A stretch of DNA of 64,000 bases from DATMNI01 sp963817515. GTDB taxonomy: Bacteria > Acidobacteriota > Terriglobia > Bryobacterales > Bryobacteraceae. Numbering within the stretch: the first letter of the stretch is position 1; each line of letters starts with the position of its first letter. A model generated the notes under the pieces. It was not told where the DNA came from, did no database searches, and worked only from the letters and a program-made list of their open reading frames with translations. The translations under genes and the position numbers were made by a program. The stretch covers positions 186,001-250,000 of the forward strand of contig CAWFPJ010000018.1 in the NCBI GenBank assembly GCA_963817515.1, in the 5' to 3' direction. This document shows, piece by piece, positions 50,272-60,199 of the stretch.

Positions 50272-51195
50272 ATGATTATCCAAACGCAAGTACCGCGCCG
50301 CGCCGCAATCACCGCTGCCGCGGGAGCTTTCAGCAGTTGGGCGCTGGCGGCCGAGTCCTCTGATGTTTTCCATATTGGGGTAATCGCCGATACCCACATC
50401 ATCGATGACTTCTACAAGAAGCCCGACCCCGCTATTCCGGACCAATCGATCGTCAAGACCAGCGATCGGCTCGCCGCGGCAAGGGATTTCCTGAACCGGC
50501 TCAAACCTGGCCTCGATCGGGTTTTCGTCGTCGGGGATTACTTCCACGATTATCCGTCGCCGGACGTGGACTTCTACTTCAAGCACAAGACGCGTATCGA
50601 TAACGCGAAGGAACTGACGGACGGCTTCGTGATGCCCGTCCACATCGGGGTTGGCAATCACGACTACGGCATTCCCGAGGTGTCGCGCGACTTCTCCCAC
50701 GAGCTCTTCCGCCGCAAACTCGGCATCAAACCCTACTACTCGATTGATCATAAGGGATGGAAATTCATCCACCTCAACAATTTCCTTGGGAACACCTGGA
50801 CGGCGGGCCACAAGGAATACGATCAGGCCAAGGGCAGCCTGGGCGAAGAGCAACTCAACTGGTTGGAAGCGGAGCTTGCGCAACACCAGCCGTCATTCGT
50901 ATTCATCCATTACCCGCTGGAACTTGTCGTTCCTGCCGAACGAGCCGACCTCGGTGTCTACAGCCTGTTGAAGAAGAACCGCGACTCGGTTCAGCTCGTA
51001 CTCTCCGGGCATTGGCACAAGTGGTTCGACTTCGGCCGGAGCTACGGCCCGCAGCACCTGGTGATGTCGGCTACGCGGTTCGACGCCAACGCGTACCTCA
51101 TCGTGGAAGTCGACCGGAAACGTGTACAGCACCGTCTTCTCAACATCGACCTGGTCGACTGGAATACGCACTACAGCAGGCCCTATGCAGGTTGA
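50272..51195 (+). CDS. Exported metallophosphoesterase
   Basis: 307 residues. A Tat-like signal (P-R-R-A-A-I-T-A-A-A-G-A-F) is followed by the calcineurin-type fold: V-I-A-D-T-H, F-V-V-G-D-Y-F, G-V-G-N-H-D-Y, F-I-H-Y-P and S-G-H-W-H-K-W, giving all metal ligands. It would hydrolyse phosphomono- or diesters outside the cytoplasm. It heads a chromosomal region rich in phosphatases that ends in the C-P lyase operon. Confidence 0.85.
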   Translation: MIIQTQVPRRAAITAAAGAFSSWALAAESSDVFHIGVIADTHIIDDFYKKPDPAIPDQSIVKTSDRLAAARDFLNRLKPGLDRVFVVGDYFHDYPSPDVDFYFKHKTRIDNAKELTDGFVMPVHIGVGNHDYGIPEVSRDFSHELFRRKLGIKPYYSIDHKGWKFIHLNNFLGNTWTAGHKEYDQAKGSLGEEQLNWLEAELAQHQPSFVFIHYPLELVVPAERADLGVYSLLKKNRDSVQLVLSGHWHKWFDFGRSYGPQHLVMSATRFDANAYLIVEVDRKRVQHRLLNIDLVDWNTHYSRPYAG

Positions 51196-51521
51196 ACCTC
51201 CCCGGGAGCTGGGACGGACGGTGTCCACAACGAGGATGGCGTCCACATCGTCCGCAAATGCGCAACCCTGAAACCCGTTTGTAAAGTCCCGCGTTCGCCA
51301 ATCCACGCCCCAAGCGCAGTCGAACCACACAAAACACGCCTTCCCGGGCATTCCCTGGACGGGCTTCCCCGCTGGTGTGGAACCGGTCTTTCGTTTCGAT
51401 ACTGAAAATTCCCGTGGAAGCCTGGGCGGAACCACCAAATTCCGACATCGTTTTCGATTGTGGACCATTCGGCTTCAAGTGCACGATGGAGGGCATCAGC
51501 ATTCGCAGGTAAGGAGGATCA
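51196..51521. other. 326-bp gap without a supported gene
   Basis: Open frames exist on both strands but none has a start plus family features. AAGGAGG at its right end serves the next gene. Confidence 0.45.
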
Positions 51522-52547
51522 TTGAATTCAGCTCTCAGCCGGCGACAAGTGTTCCTTGGCGCTGGAGCAGCATTTGCACAAGCCGCATCGGCACAAACGA
51601 TCACCCAGAGCGGCCGCCCGTCTTCACGTCCTCGCTTCTCTCAGGACACGGAGGCAATTCGCGCCCGTCTTGGAATCAGCCTCACATACTTCTACTACAA
51701 CTACTCCCATCTCGCGATGGTTCCGCGGGTCATGTACTCGATTCTGGAACGGGTCCGGTCGGCGGGCATTTCCATCGTCGACATCTCCGATTATGGAAGC
51801 GAAACGATGTACGCCCCGTTCAGTAGCGCGCAGCCCGACACCATACGTGCCCTGGCGAAACAGTGCAGGGAGGTTGGACTCCGAATTCATTCCATTCATT
51901 CCACGCTGGGTGCGAACCCGCGGCCACCGCTATATGCGCAACTCGACATCGCCAAGCGCGAGATCGATCTGCTGCTTGAGTCCGGCGGACAATTGTGGCT
52001 CACCCACCTTACTGCGGACAAAGGCGTGGAGAACCCGCAGAACCGCAATGCAATCGAGCACCTGATCAAAACATACGAGAAGACCAGTCTGCTTCTGACC
52101 CTGGAGAACACCAAAGGGCCGCAAGACGTCGCGGAAGTTGTGGCCTTCGCCAACAAGGTGGATCACCCGAAGTTCGGCGTGACGATTGATGTCGGACATT
52201 GCACCAAGCCCTACACGCCTGAGGAACGGGCGAAGGGTTCGCATCCCATGTGCGACCCTGGCCGGCCGAGAGAAATCATCAAAATGGCTGCCAATCGCCT
52301 GAATCATCTTCATCTGCACGACTTCTATCGCAGCTCAAAGTCCGGCAAATGGGAAGACCACCATGTCCCCTTCCTGGGGAAACTGCAGTGGCTTGAGTTG
52401 TTTGATGCGTTAGAAGAAGTTAACTATTCGGGCGAACTGCTTTTCGAAACCACCGAACTATACGAAGACACCGCAGTCGAATCCGTCGGCATGTTTCCAG
52501 AGATGTTGCAAGTCGTGCGTGACCGGCAACGTTCAAAAACAGGTTGA
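51522..52547 (+). CDS. Exported sugar phosphate isomerase/epimerase-like protein (xylose isomerase-like TIM barrel)
   Basis: 341 residues from TTG 51522, chosen because AAGGAGG lies 5-6 nt upstream. A Tat-like start (S-R-R-Q-V-F-L-G-A-G-A-A-F) is followed by the AP-endonuclease-2/xylose isomerase fold: L-L-L-T-L-E-N-T-K-G, V-T-I-D-V-G-H-C and H-L-H-L-H-D-F carry the metal-binding Glu, Asp and His. Substrate unknown; export suggests a degradative sugar role. Confidence 0.8.
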   Translation: MNSALSRRQVFLGAGAAFAQAASAQTITQSGRPSSRPRFSQDTEAIRARLGISLTYFYYNYSHLAMVPRVMYSILERVRSAGISIVDISDYGSETMYAPFSSAQPDTIRALAKQCREVGLRIHSIHSTLGANPRPPLYAQLDIAKREIDLLLESGGQLWLTHLTADKGVENPQNRNAIEHLIKTYEKTSLLLTLENTKGPQDVAEVVAFANKVDHPKFGVTIDVGHCTKPYTPEERAKGSHPMCDPGRPREIIKMAANRLNHLHLHDFYRSSKSGKWEDHHVPFLGKLQWLELFDALEEVNYSGELLFETTELYEDTAVESVGMFPEMLQVVRDRQRSKTG

Positions 52548-52593
52548 TATCAGCCTGCCAACTATTCATGACGAATATCAGGAGACTACATCG

Positions 52594-55500
52594 ATGACGC
52601 TTTCTCTCGTGCGCCTTCGCTCGATCACTCTCTTTGCCCTCCTAGGGAGCTGGAACTATACCCAAGCTCAAAAGGCGACGGCGGAGCTTGTCGGAACCGT
52701 TAAGGATTCCACGGGTAAGTTCGTAATTGGCGCGACTGTGAAACTGACTGACGTCGACACGCAAATTCCGAGAACGATTGTGACAAACGACGCGGGGTTC
52801 TTCACGCTGACCAGCATTCCAGCCGGCCGGTACGACTTGGAGGCAACGTCCGCAGGCTTTCAGAAAAAACGGCTTGAAGGCATCACGCTCGCAGTGGATC
52901 AACGGGCGCGGCTCGACATCGATCTCAGCGTTGGCGCGTTAGAACAGGTAATCGAGGTTCAGGGCGTGACCCCGATGGTGAATACCGAAGACGCCACGGT
53001 AGGCTCTGTGACTACCGAGAAGGCCATACAGCAACTCCCGCTAAATGGCCGGAATTTTACGCAATTAATCGGGCTTACGCCTGGAGTTACTGCCGGAACC
53101 GATGTTGGTGTAGGCATACCGGATTCCGCCAACCGCATCAATCTGGACGGTGCTAACGACGTCGAGCCCTTCACCGGTGGTGTATCGATCACCCCGATCC
53201 TGGACACACTCCAGGAATTCAAAGTACAAGTGGGCACGTATTCTGCCGAGTACGGTCTTGGTGGGGCTTTGGTCGTTGATGCCGTCACGAAATCCGGCAC
53301 CAACGAGTTCCACGGCAGCGTCTGGGATTACTACCGCAACGAAGCGCTGGACGCGCCGCCCTTCTTCGCGCGAACCATCGGTACAGAGAAGATCAAAGCG
53401 CCATTGATCCGCAACCAGTATGGCCTCGTTGTGGGCGGTCCAATTAAGAAGAACCGGACGTTCTTCTTCGGCGCCTACGAGGGGCTAAAATTGCCTGGAA
53501 GCAACACCTATACGGGCAATCTGCCGACGCTTGCCGAAAGAAACGGTGACTTTTCCAAATACTCGACGGTCATAAAAGACCCCATCACCCATGTCCCGTT
53601 CCCAAACAACGCCATTCCAACTACACAGCTCGATCCAAGCAGTCTGAAAATGGCCAACGCCCTGTTCGCCGACCCCAACAATTCCAACCCCTCCCGCGAT
53701 TGGATCATCGCACAACCGAATAACCTGGATCAGTACAACCTCTCCGTGAGAGTGGATCATCAGATCAACCAGCATCACAACGCGTTCCTCCGCTACAGTC
53801 TCCAGAACTCCAATCAGGACACCGTAGCCAGCTATTCCATGGGCATGAACCTCAAGTATGGTGATGCTCTGAATACCTTCCGCGGAATGCATGCCGTACT
53901 GGGCGAAACCAGTTCGCTGACGGCAGCTCTGGTCAACACGTTCACCCTGAGCTACAACCGCAGTGTCCCCTTCCTGGGAAGTCCCGCCGAAGCGTTCGAC
54001 AGTTTCGGCGGCTGTATCGGCCTAGGTCTTCAAGTGCCGCAGTGCCGTACGGGCTTCAAGAACGGGGGCCTTGTCGGTCTGACGATTGGCACGTCGCAAT
54101 TCTTCACCGGAGCTGCCACCACCCTTAGTCTCTCGGGCGCACCGCCGATCCACTCCACCAGTCAAACCTTTCAACTTCAGGATAACCTTTCGTGGAGCAT
54201 AGGGGCGCACACTTTCAAGCTCGGCGTCGACATACAGCGCCAATTGGCCCAAAGCTTCAGCGACAATCTTCCGGGAGCCAATTTCAGCCAGGCCTTCACG
54301 GGAGATCGTTTTACCGATTTCCTGATGGGCGTACCAACCTCCTTAAACACTCGACTTGATACGGCATCTACTTCGGACCTGCACAACATGTACTACGCCG
54401 GTTACGCGCAGCACGATTGGAAAGTTACTCCCACATTGACCGTCAACATGGGAGTTCGTTATGAGGTGGCAACGCCGATCATCGAAATCCACGGCTATGT
54501 CGGCCAGTTCGACCCGGCGCTGGGTATCGACAACTCCCCCTATCTGGTGCAAAAAGGAGATTGCCCGGCGGACCCGCGAGCCTGCGGAGGCATTCTCTAT
54601 CCCAGACAGAATGTCACCGCGGCCGCGTTCTATCACAACATTCGCCCTGACATACCCTACGGCATCATGCCGGACAAGGACAGCCCGTTCGACACCGACG
54701 GCAACAACTGGGCGCCGCGCTTCGGACTGGCGTGGCGGCCGTTTGGCGGTACAAGAACCGTCGTCCGCGCGGGCTATGGCATCAATTACTACTTCAAGCC
54801 ACTGCTCAATTTCGCTCGCTTCATCGGCGCCATCCCGCCGGCCAGCGTCACGGCCGCGGTGACCAGCAGTCCCACCGTTCCGACCCTCACTTGGAACTCA
54901 CTGGTTCAAAATCCCGCGGGCGGCGTGAGCCTTACCCAGCAATACAGCACCAACGTTGCGGTGGGAAGAGAGAATCTCAACCCATACGTTCAGCAGCGCA
55001 GCGTCAGCATCTCGCACGAAGTGGCACGCAACACCGTGATCGAGCTGCAATACGTGGGCTCGAAATCCACCCACACGCAAATGTCTATTGACCTTGAGAT
55101 GGCACCCTGCCTCAGTGGCCCCGGAGCGACGTGTCCCGGCGGGTTTGGTACCACTCCGGTCGCAGGCCGCCTTCCATTCGACAAGTTCAATCAGCTCGCC
55201 GGGTATTACTACGGGGGCTTCGGCAGCTACAACGGCGGCATCGTTACTTTCCGCAGAGGCCTGGCTAACGGCCTGATGTTCACCAGCAGCTACACCTACA
55301 GCAAGGACATGGGCGGTGGGGGCGGCTACATCCAATCGGGAGATGGTAACGCCCTCGCTAACCCGACCGCGCGGCAGGAATTCAAGTATCGGAGCGGTGA
55401 CGACGCTACCCACAGTGCCTCGGCGCTCCTAGTGTGGGATCTGCCGTTCGGCCCCGGAAGACAATTCGGTTCGTCGGTGCATCATGCGCTCCGCCTCATG

Positions 55501-55962
55501 ATTGGCGGGTGGCAGATGTCCGACATCTTTGTGGCTCACTCGGGACTGCCAACTTACATGCAGACCAACAAGACGTTTTGCAACAATGCTGCTAGCCCCG
55601 CAATTCGCTGTTTCCCGAATCGCACCGGATCTCCTAACGATGTGTTAGCACTCAGCAACGGCGTGGACGGTCCCCGGTATCTCGTAGCGAATTTTCCCGA
55701 GCCGAACAATAACTTTGGCAACTCCGGCGAAAACATTCTCACTAATAACGGGATGTGGAACAACGACTGGGCGCTCAATAAGACCACGAACATCTCCGAG
55801 CGGGTTCGAACCGAGTTTCGCTTTGAGGCTTTCAACGTGTTCAACCACCCGATCTTCCCGTCCGGGCTCGGCGCCAACCCGTCCTCTCCGGCGACCTTCG
55901 GCCGCGTCTCCTCATCGGGAGCGCAGCGCGACCTGCAACTTGGCGTCAAGATTCATTTCTAA
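52594..55962 (+). CDS. Oar-like TonB-dependent outer-membrane receptor
   Basis: 1122 residues from ATG 52594 with AGGAGA upstream. After the signal peptide comes a carboxypeptidase-regulatory-like domain (V-G-T-V-K-D-S-T-G; F-T-L-T-S-I-P-A-G-R-Y-D-L), a plug domain with the very typical L-P-L-N-G-R-N-F-T-Q-L-I-G-L-T-P-G-V, and a beta barrel ending in a C-terminal aromatic (K-I-H-F). Paralogs are abundant in Acidobacteria. It would import a large ligand, perhaps glycan- or phosphoester-derived, using TonB energy. Confidence 0.9.
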   Translation: MTLSLVRLRSITLFALLGSWNYTQAQKATAELVGTVKDSTGKFVIGATVKLTDVDTQIPRTIVTNDAGFFTLTSIPAGRYDLEATSAGFQKKRLEGITLAVDQRARLDIDLSVGALEQVIEVQGVTPMVNTEDATVGSVTTEKAIQQLPLNGRNFTQLIGLTPGVTAGTDVGVGIPDSANRINLDGANDVEPFTGGVSITPILDTLQEFKVQVGTYSAEYGLGGALVVDAVTKSGTNEFHGSVWDYYRNEALDAPPFFARTIGTEKIKAPLIRNQYGLVVGGPIKKNRTFFFGAYEGLKLPGSNTYTGNLPTLAERNGDFSKYSTVIKDPITHVPFPNNAIPTTQLDPSSLKMANALFADPNNSNPSRDWIIAQPNNLDQYNLSVRVDHQINQHHNAFLRYSLQNSNQDTVASYSMGMNLKYGDALNTFRGMHAVLGETSSLTAALVNTFTLSYNRSVPFLGSPAEAFDSFGGCIGLGLQVPQCRTGFKNGGLVGLTIGTSQFFTGAATTLSLSGAPPIHSTSQTFQLQDNLSWSIGAHTFKLGVDIQRQLAQSFSDNLPGANFSQAFTGDRFTDFLMGVPTSLNTRLDTASTSDLHNMYYAGYAQHDWKVTPTLTVNMGVRYEVATPIIEIHGYVGQFDPALGIDNSPYLVQKGDCPADPRACGGILYPRQNVTAAAFYHNIRPDIPYGIMPDKDSPFDTDGNNWAPRFGLAWRPFGGTRTVVRAGYGINYYFKPLLNFARFIGAIPPASVTAAVTSSPTVPTLTWNSLVQNPAGGVSLTQQYSTNVAVGRENLNPYVQQRSVSISHEVARNTVIELQYVGSKSTHTQMSIDLEMAPCLSGPGATCPGGFGTTPVAGRLPFDKFNQLAGYYYGGFGSYNGGIVTFRRGLANGLMFTSSYTYSKDMGGGGGYIQSGDGNALANPTARQEFKYRSGDDATHSASALLVWDLPFGPGRQFGSSVHHALRLMIGGWQMSDIFVAHSGLPTYMQTNKTFCNNAASPAIRCFPNRTGSPNDVLALSNGVDGPRYLVANFPEPNNNFGNSGENILTNNGMWNNDWALNKTTNISERVRTEFRFEAFNVFNHPIFPSGLGANPSSPATFGRVSSSGAQRDLQLGVKIHF

Positions 55963-55963
55963 T

Positions 55964-56974
55964 ATGACGAATCCGTCACTTACTAAGTGCACTCGCCGGC
56001 GGTTTCTCAGCGCCGCCGGCGCATCGCTCGCAACGCTGCCTGTCGTCCGGCCCGCTCGAGCCGCGGTGCCGCTGTTACCTCAATGCCTCGATTTCCATTT
56101 CCATGCCGGTCTGGAACGGGAAGCCAATCTCTCCATGGAACAGTGGGTAATGCTGGCGCACAACTCACGCCAGACTCCGTCCGCAGCAGCCCCTTCGGCA
56201 ATCAAGGCGGGTTGGGCGAACAGCTCGCAAGCGCTCGGCCGTAGCTGCTTCATGATCGTCGATCATTTGGAATTCTACCGTCCTGAACTGATCGAAACGA
56301 CGAAGAAGTACATTCCAGCCCCCCGCTATGTTCTCGGACACGAAGGTAAGAAGCAGTTCGTCGCGGAAGTTGAGGCGCTGCGGAAGTCACGGCCGGACCT
56401 GTTGATCTTCTCCGGATGGGAAGTCCTGGAGACGGACCTGGATACTGGCCTCGATATGAAGGGGATGGAACTGGTCGAAGGTCTGGGCTGGCATATCGGG
56501 CGACCGCCCGATGGCGACGGCGTGGTCCTCCGCATTACGCAACTGCGAGACCTGCAGAAGAAACTGCCGAAGCCGATGGTCCTGTACCATCCCTTCCGGT
56601 TGCCGATCCCGAAAGAAGGCGAAACGGTCGCAAGCATGCGGCAGTTGACCTCAGAGAATCAGAAACATCTCATCGATGCGCTGGGTGACTCCTCCATCTA
56701 CGTGGAGCTCAATCTCAGCGTGCTCCTCAAATACTGGGAGGTCCCCGCGAGGCGTCAGGCGTTTACGGAGGACATCCGGCCACTGGTGGAGGCGGGCGTG
56801 GAGTTCACCGTCGGGTCGGATGCCCATCGCTTACCGGACATCGAGTACCACGAACTGGAGCGCTTCATGAGAGACCTGGGAGTTCGGTCCAATCAAGTAA
56901 CCGGCATCGTCGGCGACTTACTAACCCGCGGCGCCCACACACAGGCGATACCGCCGCTGCTGCGGCACCAATAG
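55964..56974 (+). CDS. Exported PHP/amidohydrolase-like metal enzyme
   Basis: 336 residues from ATG 55964. A Tat signal (T-R-R-R-F-L-S-A-A-G-A-S-L-A) precedes a metal site with D-F-H-F-H-A-G and a late G-S-D-A-H-R-L, the pattern of PHP-type phosphoesterases. E-V and H residues in V-L-Y-H-P-F may complete the site. Possibly a phosphoesterase. It starts right after the receptor gene, so they share a transcript. Confidence 0.7.
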   Translation: MTNPSLTKCTRRRFLSAAGASLATLPVVRPARAAVPLLPQCLDFHFHAGLEREANLSMEQWVMLAHNSRQTPSAAAPSAIKAGWANSSQALGRSCFMIVDHLEFYRPELIETTKKYIPAPRYVLGHEGKKQFVAEVEALRKSRPDLLIFSGWEVLETDLDTGLDMKGMELVEGLGWHIGRPPDGDGVVLRITQLRDLQKKLPKPMVLYHPFRLPIPKEGETVASMRQLTSENQKHLIDALGDSSIYVELNLSVLLKYWEVPARRQAFTEDIRPLVEAGVEFTVGSDAHRLPDIEYHELERFMRDLGVRSNQVTGIVGDLLTRGAHTQAIPPLLRHQ

Positions 56975-56994
56975 GTTCTTTCAGGGAGGGATAG

Positions 56995-58368
56995 ATGAAG
57001 ACACCCGCTTTCTACTTATTGTTAGCCTTGTTCCGGGTGATTTCCGTTGCCGGCGACAGAGAGAAGCATTCCGATGTCCCCATGACCCGGCCTGCGGAGC
57101 TGTTAGCGGTCATCGACGGCCGTGGCAGCTCCGCCAGCGATGTTGAACTGCCGAACAGCGATATTCTGATGGTCTACGAAGTATCGGGGCATCCCGGTCC
57201 GAATTTCGCCAAGTCCCATGATGGCGGCCTGACTTGGACGCCGCCCTACCAGAAGCGCGACAAGGACGGCAATCCGCTCCAAGGCTCGGGGGAATTCAAC
57301 CTTATCCGTTTGAAGAAGCAAGGCCTTGGGTACGTGGGCCGGAGCGACGGGAAGATCTACTTCTGGCGCAGCGAGGACTTGGGTGAGACGTGGCAGAAGC
57401 CGATCCAGATCAGCCCGCCATCTCCATTTGGCGTGGCCACACTGAACAACGTGATCCTGCGGACGGAATCCGGCCGTATCGTTCTGCCGGCCTACGGATA
57501 CATGACGCAAGCCCACGCGCATACGGCGAACCTGGGCTTCGAGCAGATTCCGGGACCCCGTGCCCTGGGCGGACTCCGCGACAATCAGTGGATTCCCACC
57601 GGCGCTCATCACACCGATCCCGGCTTCTGCTGGTCCTTCGTCTATTACTCCGATGATGACGGCCTGAGTTGGAAAACCAGCCATTCAGGCGAAATTTATA
57701 TCTGGGACGGAAAGACTTCAAGTTGGAGCATGACCGGTGAGCCGGCCGTAGTGGAGGTGGAGCGCGGAAAGCTGCTCATGTTCATGCGCTCCAATTGGGG
57801 ACGGCTCTACAAGTCCTGGTCATTTGACGATGGTGAAACCTGGATGGCGCCCACGCCTACGCCGCTAGCCGCATCCGGAGCCCCGGCGCAACTTCGCAAG
57901 ATCCCCGGCACCGGCGATCTGTTGGTGGTCTGGAACCAGCAAAGCCCCAGGGAAGTACGCGAAGGGCTGATCCGTACGCGCCTCAGCACCGCGATCAGCC
58001 GGACCAACGGTGCAATCTGGGAGTTCTTTCAAAATATCGAATCCAGCCTGGAAGGGACCCGCGTAGAGCCCGGCGCCATCGGATTCTCAAGGCCGGAAGG
58101 AATCGTCGCCGGGCCGACGGAGCCCGCACCGGAGAGGAGTGCCGACTACGTCATCGATCTTCCGGAGAAATACTGCCGCTGCTCCTATCCATCGGTATTT
58201 TTCTATAGGGACCGTGTCCTGATCGGCCATACCAATGCTCATTTCGATGCCGAAGGGAAATACGTGATGCCAGGCCGGCTTCGCGTCGTACCGATCTCGT
58301 GGCTTTATGGCGGAGGTAAAAATATGCAGCCGAACGATGCGCTGAGAAAGATGTTCCCACTCCCGTGA
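56995..58368 (+). CDS. Secreted BNR-repeat (sialidase-like) protein
   Basis: 457 residues. A signal peptide at the start, then BNR/Asp-box motifs: K-S-H-D-G-G-L-T-W-T, R-S-E-D-L-G-E-T-W-Q, Y-S-D-D-D-G-L-S-W-K and S-F-D-D-G-E-T-W-M. The six-bladed propeller fold fits GH33-like and related exo-enzymes. Catalytic residues cannot be assigned with confidence. It overlaps the next gene by GTGA. Confidence 0.8.
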   Translation: MKTPAFYLLLALFRVISVAGDREKHSDVPMTRPAELLAVIDGRGSSASDVELPNSDILMVYEVSGHPGPNFAKSHDGGLTWTPPYQKRDKDGNPLQGSGEFNLIRLKKQGLGYVGRSDGKIYFWRSEDLGETWQKPIQISPPSPFGVATLNNVILRTESGRIVLPAYGYMTQAHAHTANLGFEQIPGPRALGGLRDNQWIPTGAHHTDPGFCWSFVYYSDDDGLSWKTSHSGEIYIWDGKTSSWSMTGEPAVVEVERGKLLMFMRSNWGRLYKSWSFDDGETWMAPTPTPLAASGAPAQLRKIPGTGDLLVVWNQQSPREVREGLIRTRLSTAISRTNGAIWEFFQNIESSLEGTRVEPGAIGFSRPEGIVAGPTEPAPERSADYVIDLPEKYCRCSYPSVFFYRDRVLIGHTNAHFDAEGKYVMPGRLRVVPISWLYGGGKNMQPNDALRKMFPLP

Positions 58369-59705
58369 AACCGGCCGTCATTACCCGGCGATGGCCGATG
58401 TTCGCGGCCGCCACGACGGCATCCGCGCTATTGCTCGCGCAAACCCTTGTGGAACACGGGCCAAGCGCTGAACCGGCCATTTATCCCGACCAGATTATCC
58501 TTGGATGGCGGGGCGATACTGCGACATCTCAAGCGGTAAACTGGCGGACGCAACTTACTGCCGGAATCGATCGTGCGCAGGCGGAGATTATTCCAGCCAC
58601 CCACCGCGTGGTGCTGACTAACTATCCGAATGGTACGCGCGAAGCACAGGTAGATCCGGAAGGAGTTCGCACCGTACAGGGGGAGACCACCACCCTTCAG
58701 GATCCGCCTGTGGCCTACCATTCGGTGAATCTCACGGGACTGACTCCTGGAGAAATCTACGCGTATCGCGTGGGCGATGGTGAACATTGGAGCGAGTGGT
58801 TTCAGTTCCGGACCGCCGACGCGTCTCCGCGCCCGTTCAAATTTCTGTATTTCGGAGACGCGCAATTTGGCATTCGATCGTTGTGGCCGCGGGCGCTGCG
58901 GGCAGCGGTAATGAAAGCGCCCGACGCGCGCCTAATGATTCACTCGGGTGACCTGGTGAACTATGAAGGGTCGCAGGTGGAATGGGCCCAATGGTTCCAG
59001 GCCGGATCCTGGCTCTTATCCACCATCCCCAACCTCCCGGCTCCCGGCAATCACGATCATCGAAAGACCAGCGAGAAGCCGGAAGAGTGGGCAATCTCCC
59101 GCTTTTGGGAGCCCCAATTTGCGGTGCCCGAGAACGGTCCCTCCGTATTGCGCAAACAGGCCTATTCCACGGATTACCAAGGCGTGCGTTTCGTGATTCT
59201 GGACTCGGTGGATCACATCGAAGAGCAGGCCCAATGGCTGCGCAAGGTGCTCGCCGCGCCGGACGGGCCGAGGCCGCATCCGAATTGGACTGTAGCGGCA
59301 TTTCATTACCCGCTCTTCGATGGACCGAAGAAGGAAGCCTCGTTGCAGGCGATGAATCTGGCGCGAGCCAAGTGGGCGCCATTGCTGCAGGAGTTCGGCG
59401 TCGACCTGGTGTTGACGGGACATTGGCATGACTATACACGCGGCAGTGTGCCCACCGCGCCCGAGAATGTCCGGCTCCATTCTCCGATGTGGGCATCGTC
59501 CACCGGGGGCGGCTGCTGCCTGGACAGCCAGCTCTTTCAGGTAATTGAGGTAGACGGCGATAGACTTGCCTACGACTCCTTCGACGTGGCGGGCCGCGCG
59601 TGGGACGGATTTACGATACAGAAAACGCGCGGCGGCAAAGTGCTGACGGACCGCCGCCCGCCAAACTCGAGCTTTGGTGCGTTTCTCCCCACTCCTGACC
59701 GCTGA
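58365..59705 (+). CDS. Purple-acid-phosphatase-like metallophosphatase
   Basis: 446 residues from GTG. A signal or anchor helix, then a FN3-like N-terminal domain (H-S-V-N-L-T-G-L-T-P-G-E-I-Y-A-Y-R-V), and a metallophosphatase domain with F-G-D-A-Q, H-S-G-D-L-V-N-Y, G-N-H-D-H, F-H-Y-P-L and G-H-W-H-D-Y. This matches the purple acid phosphatase layout. It probably frees phosphate from organic esters outside the cell. Confidence 0.88.
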   Translation: MKPAVITRRWPMFAAATTASALLLAQTLVEHGPSAEPAIYPDQIILGWRGDTATSQAVNWRTQLTAGIDRAQAEIIPATHRVVLTNYPNGTREAQVDPEGVRTVQGETTTLQDPPVAYHSVNLTGLTPGEIYAYRVGDGEHWSEWFQFRTADASPRPFKFLYFGDAQFGIRSLWPRALRAAVMKAPDARLMIHSGDLVNYEGSQVEWAQWFQAGSWLLSTIPNLPAPGNHDHRKTSEKPEEWAISRFWEPQFAVPENGPSVLRKQAYSTDYQGVRFVILDSVDHIEEQAQWLRKVLAAPDGPRPHPNWTVAAFHYPLFDGPKKEASLQAMNLARAKWAPLLQEFGVDLVLTGHWHDYTRGSVPTAPENVRLHSPMWASSTGGGCCLDSQLFQVIEVDGDRLAYDSFDVAGRAWDGFTIQKTRGGKVLTDRRPPNSSFGAFLPTPDR

Positions 59706-59764
59706 GCGCCCGCGAGTACCGCTGGCGTTCATGAAACTGAAAAGTTCGGGAGCTAGCATCGAAC

Positions 59765-60199
59765 ATGCAACTGCATCAGGATGGGTCGTCATCCCTGCGC
59801 CACGGATCGGTGCAGAATTCCTTCTGGTTCCGGCCGGACTTTCAGGTTGGTGTCCAAACTTTCCATTGCGCAGAGCCCATCGGCTTTCCGCTGCATACAC
59901 ACGCCGAATATTCCATCGTTTTCTGCACCAAGGGCCTGCTGCAGGTAGAGCAGCTTGGCCTCTCCGAAAATGTCCGCCCCGGTGAAGTGATCGTCGGCAA
60001 TGCTCACACTCCGCACACCAGCCATTACGGAGGTCCCGGCGAGGAGTGCGAGGGCGTGACCCTCACATTGGAGCCGGAGATTCTGCGCGGGTGTCTGGGC
60101 GAGTTCGAACTCTTCGATCGCCCGGCCCGGCAGCATCGTACTGCTCGGCAAGGTTGCCATCTCGGAATTGATGCCGTACGTGATTCGGCTGCAGACTGA
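59765..60199 (+). CDS. AraC-family regulator, N-terminal sensor part (frameshifted)
   Basis: A cupin-type AraC ligand-binding domain: F-P-L-H-T-H-A-E-Y-S-I-V-F-C and V-R-P-G-E-V-I-V-G-N-A-H-T-P-H. After F-D-R-P-A near 60130 an extra C breaks the frame; without it G-S-I-V-L-L-G-K-V-A-I-S-E-L joins to the C-terminal part. It is placed upstream of the phn genes, so it could control them. Confidence 0.75.
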   Translation: MQLHQDGSSSLRHGSVQNSFWFRPDFQVGVQTFHCAEPIGFPLHTHAEYSIVFCTKGLLQVEQLGLSENVRPGEVIVGNAHTPHTSHYGGPGEECEGVTLTLEPEILRGCLGEFELFDRPARQHRTARQGCHLGIDAVRDSAAD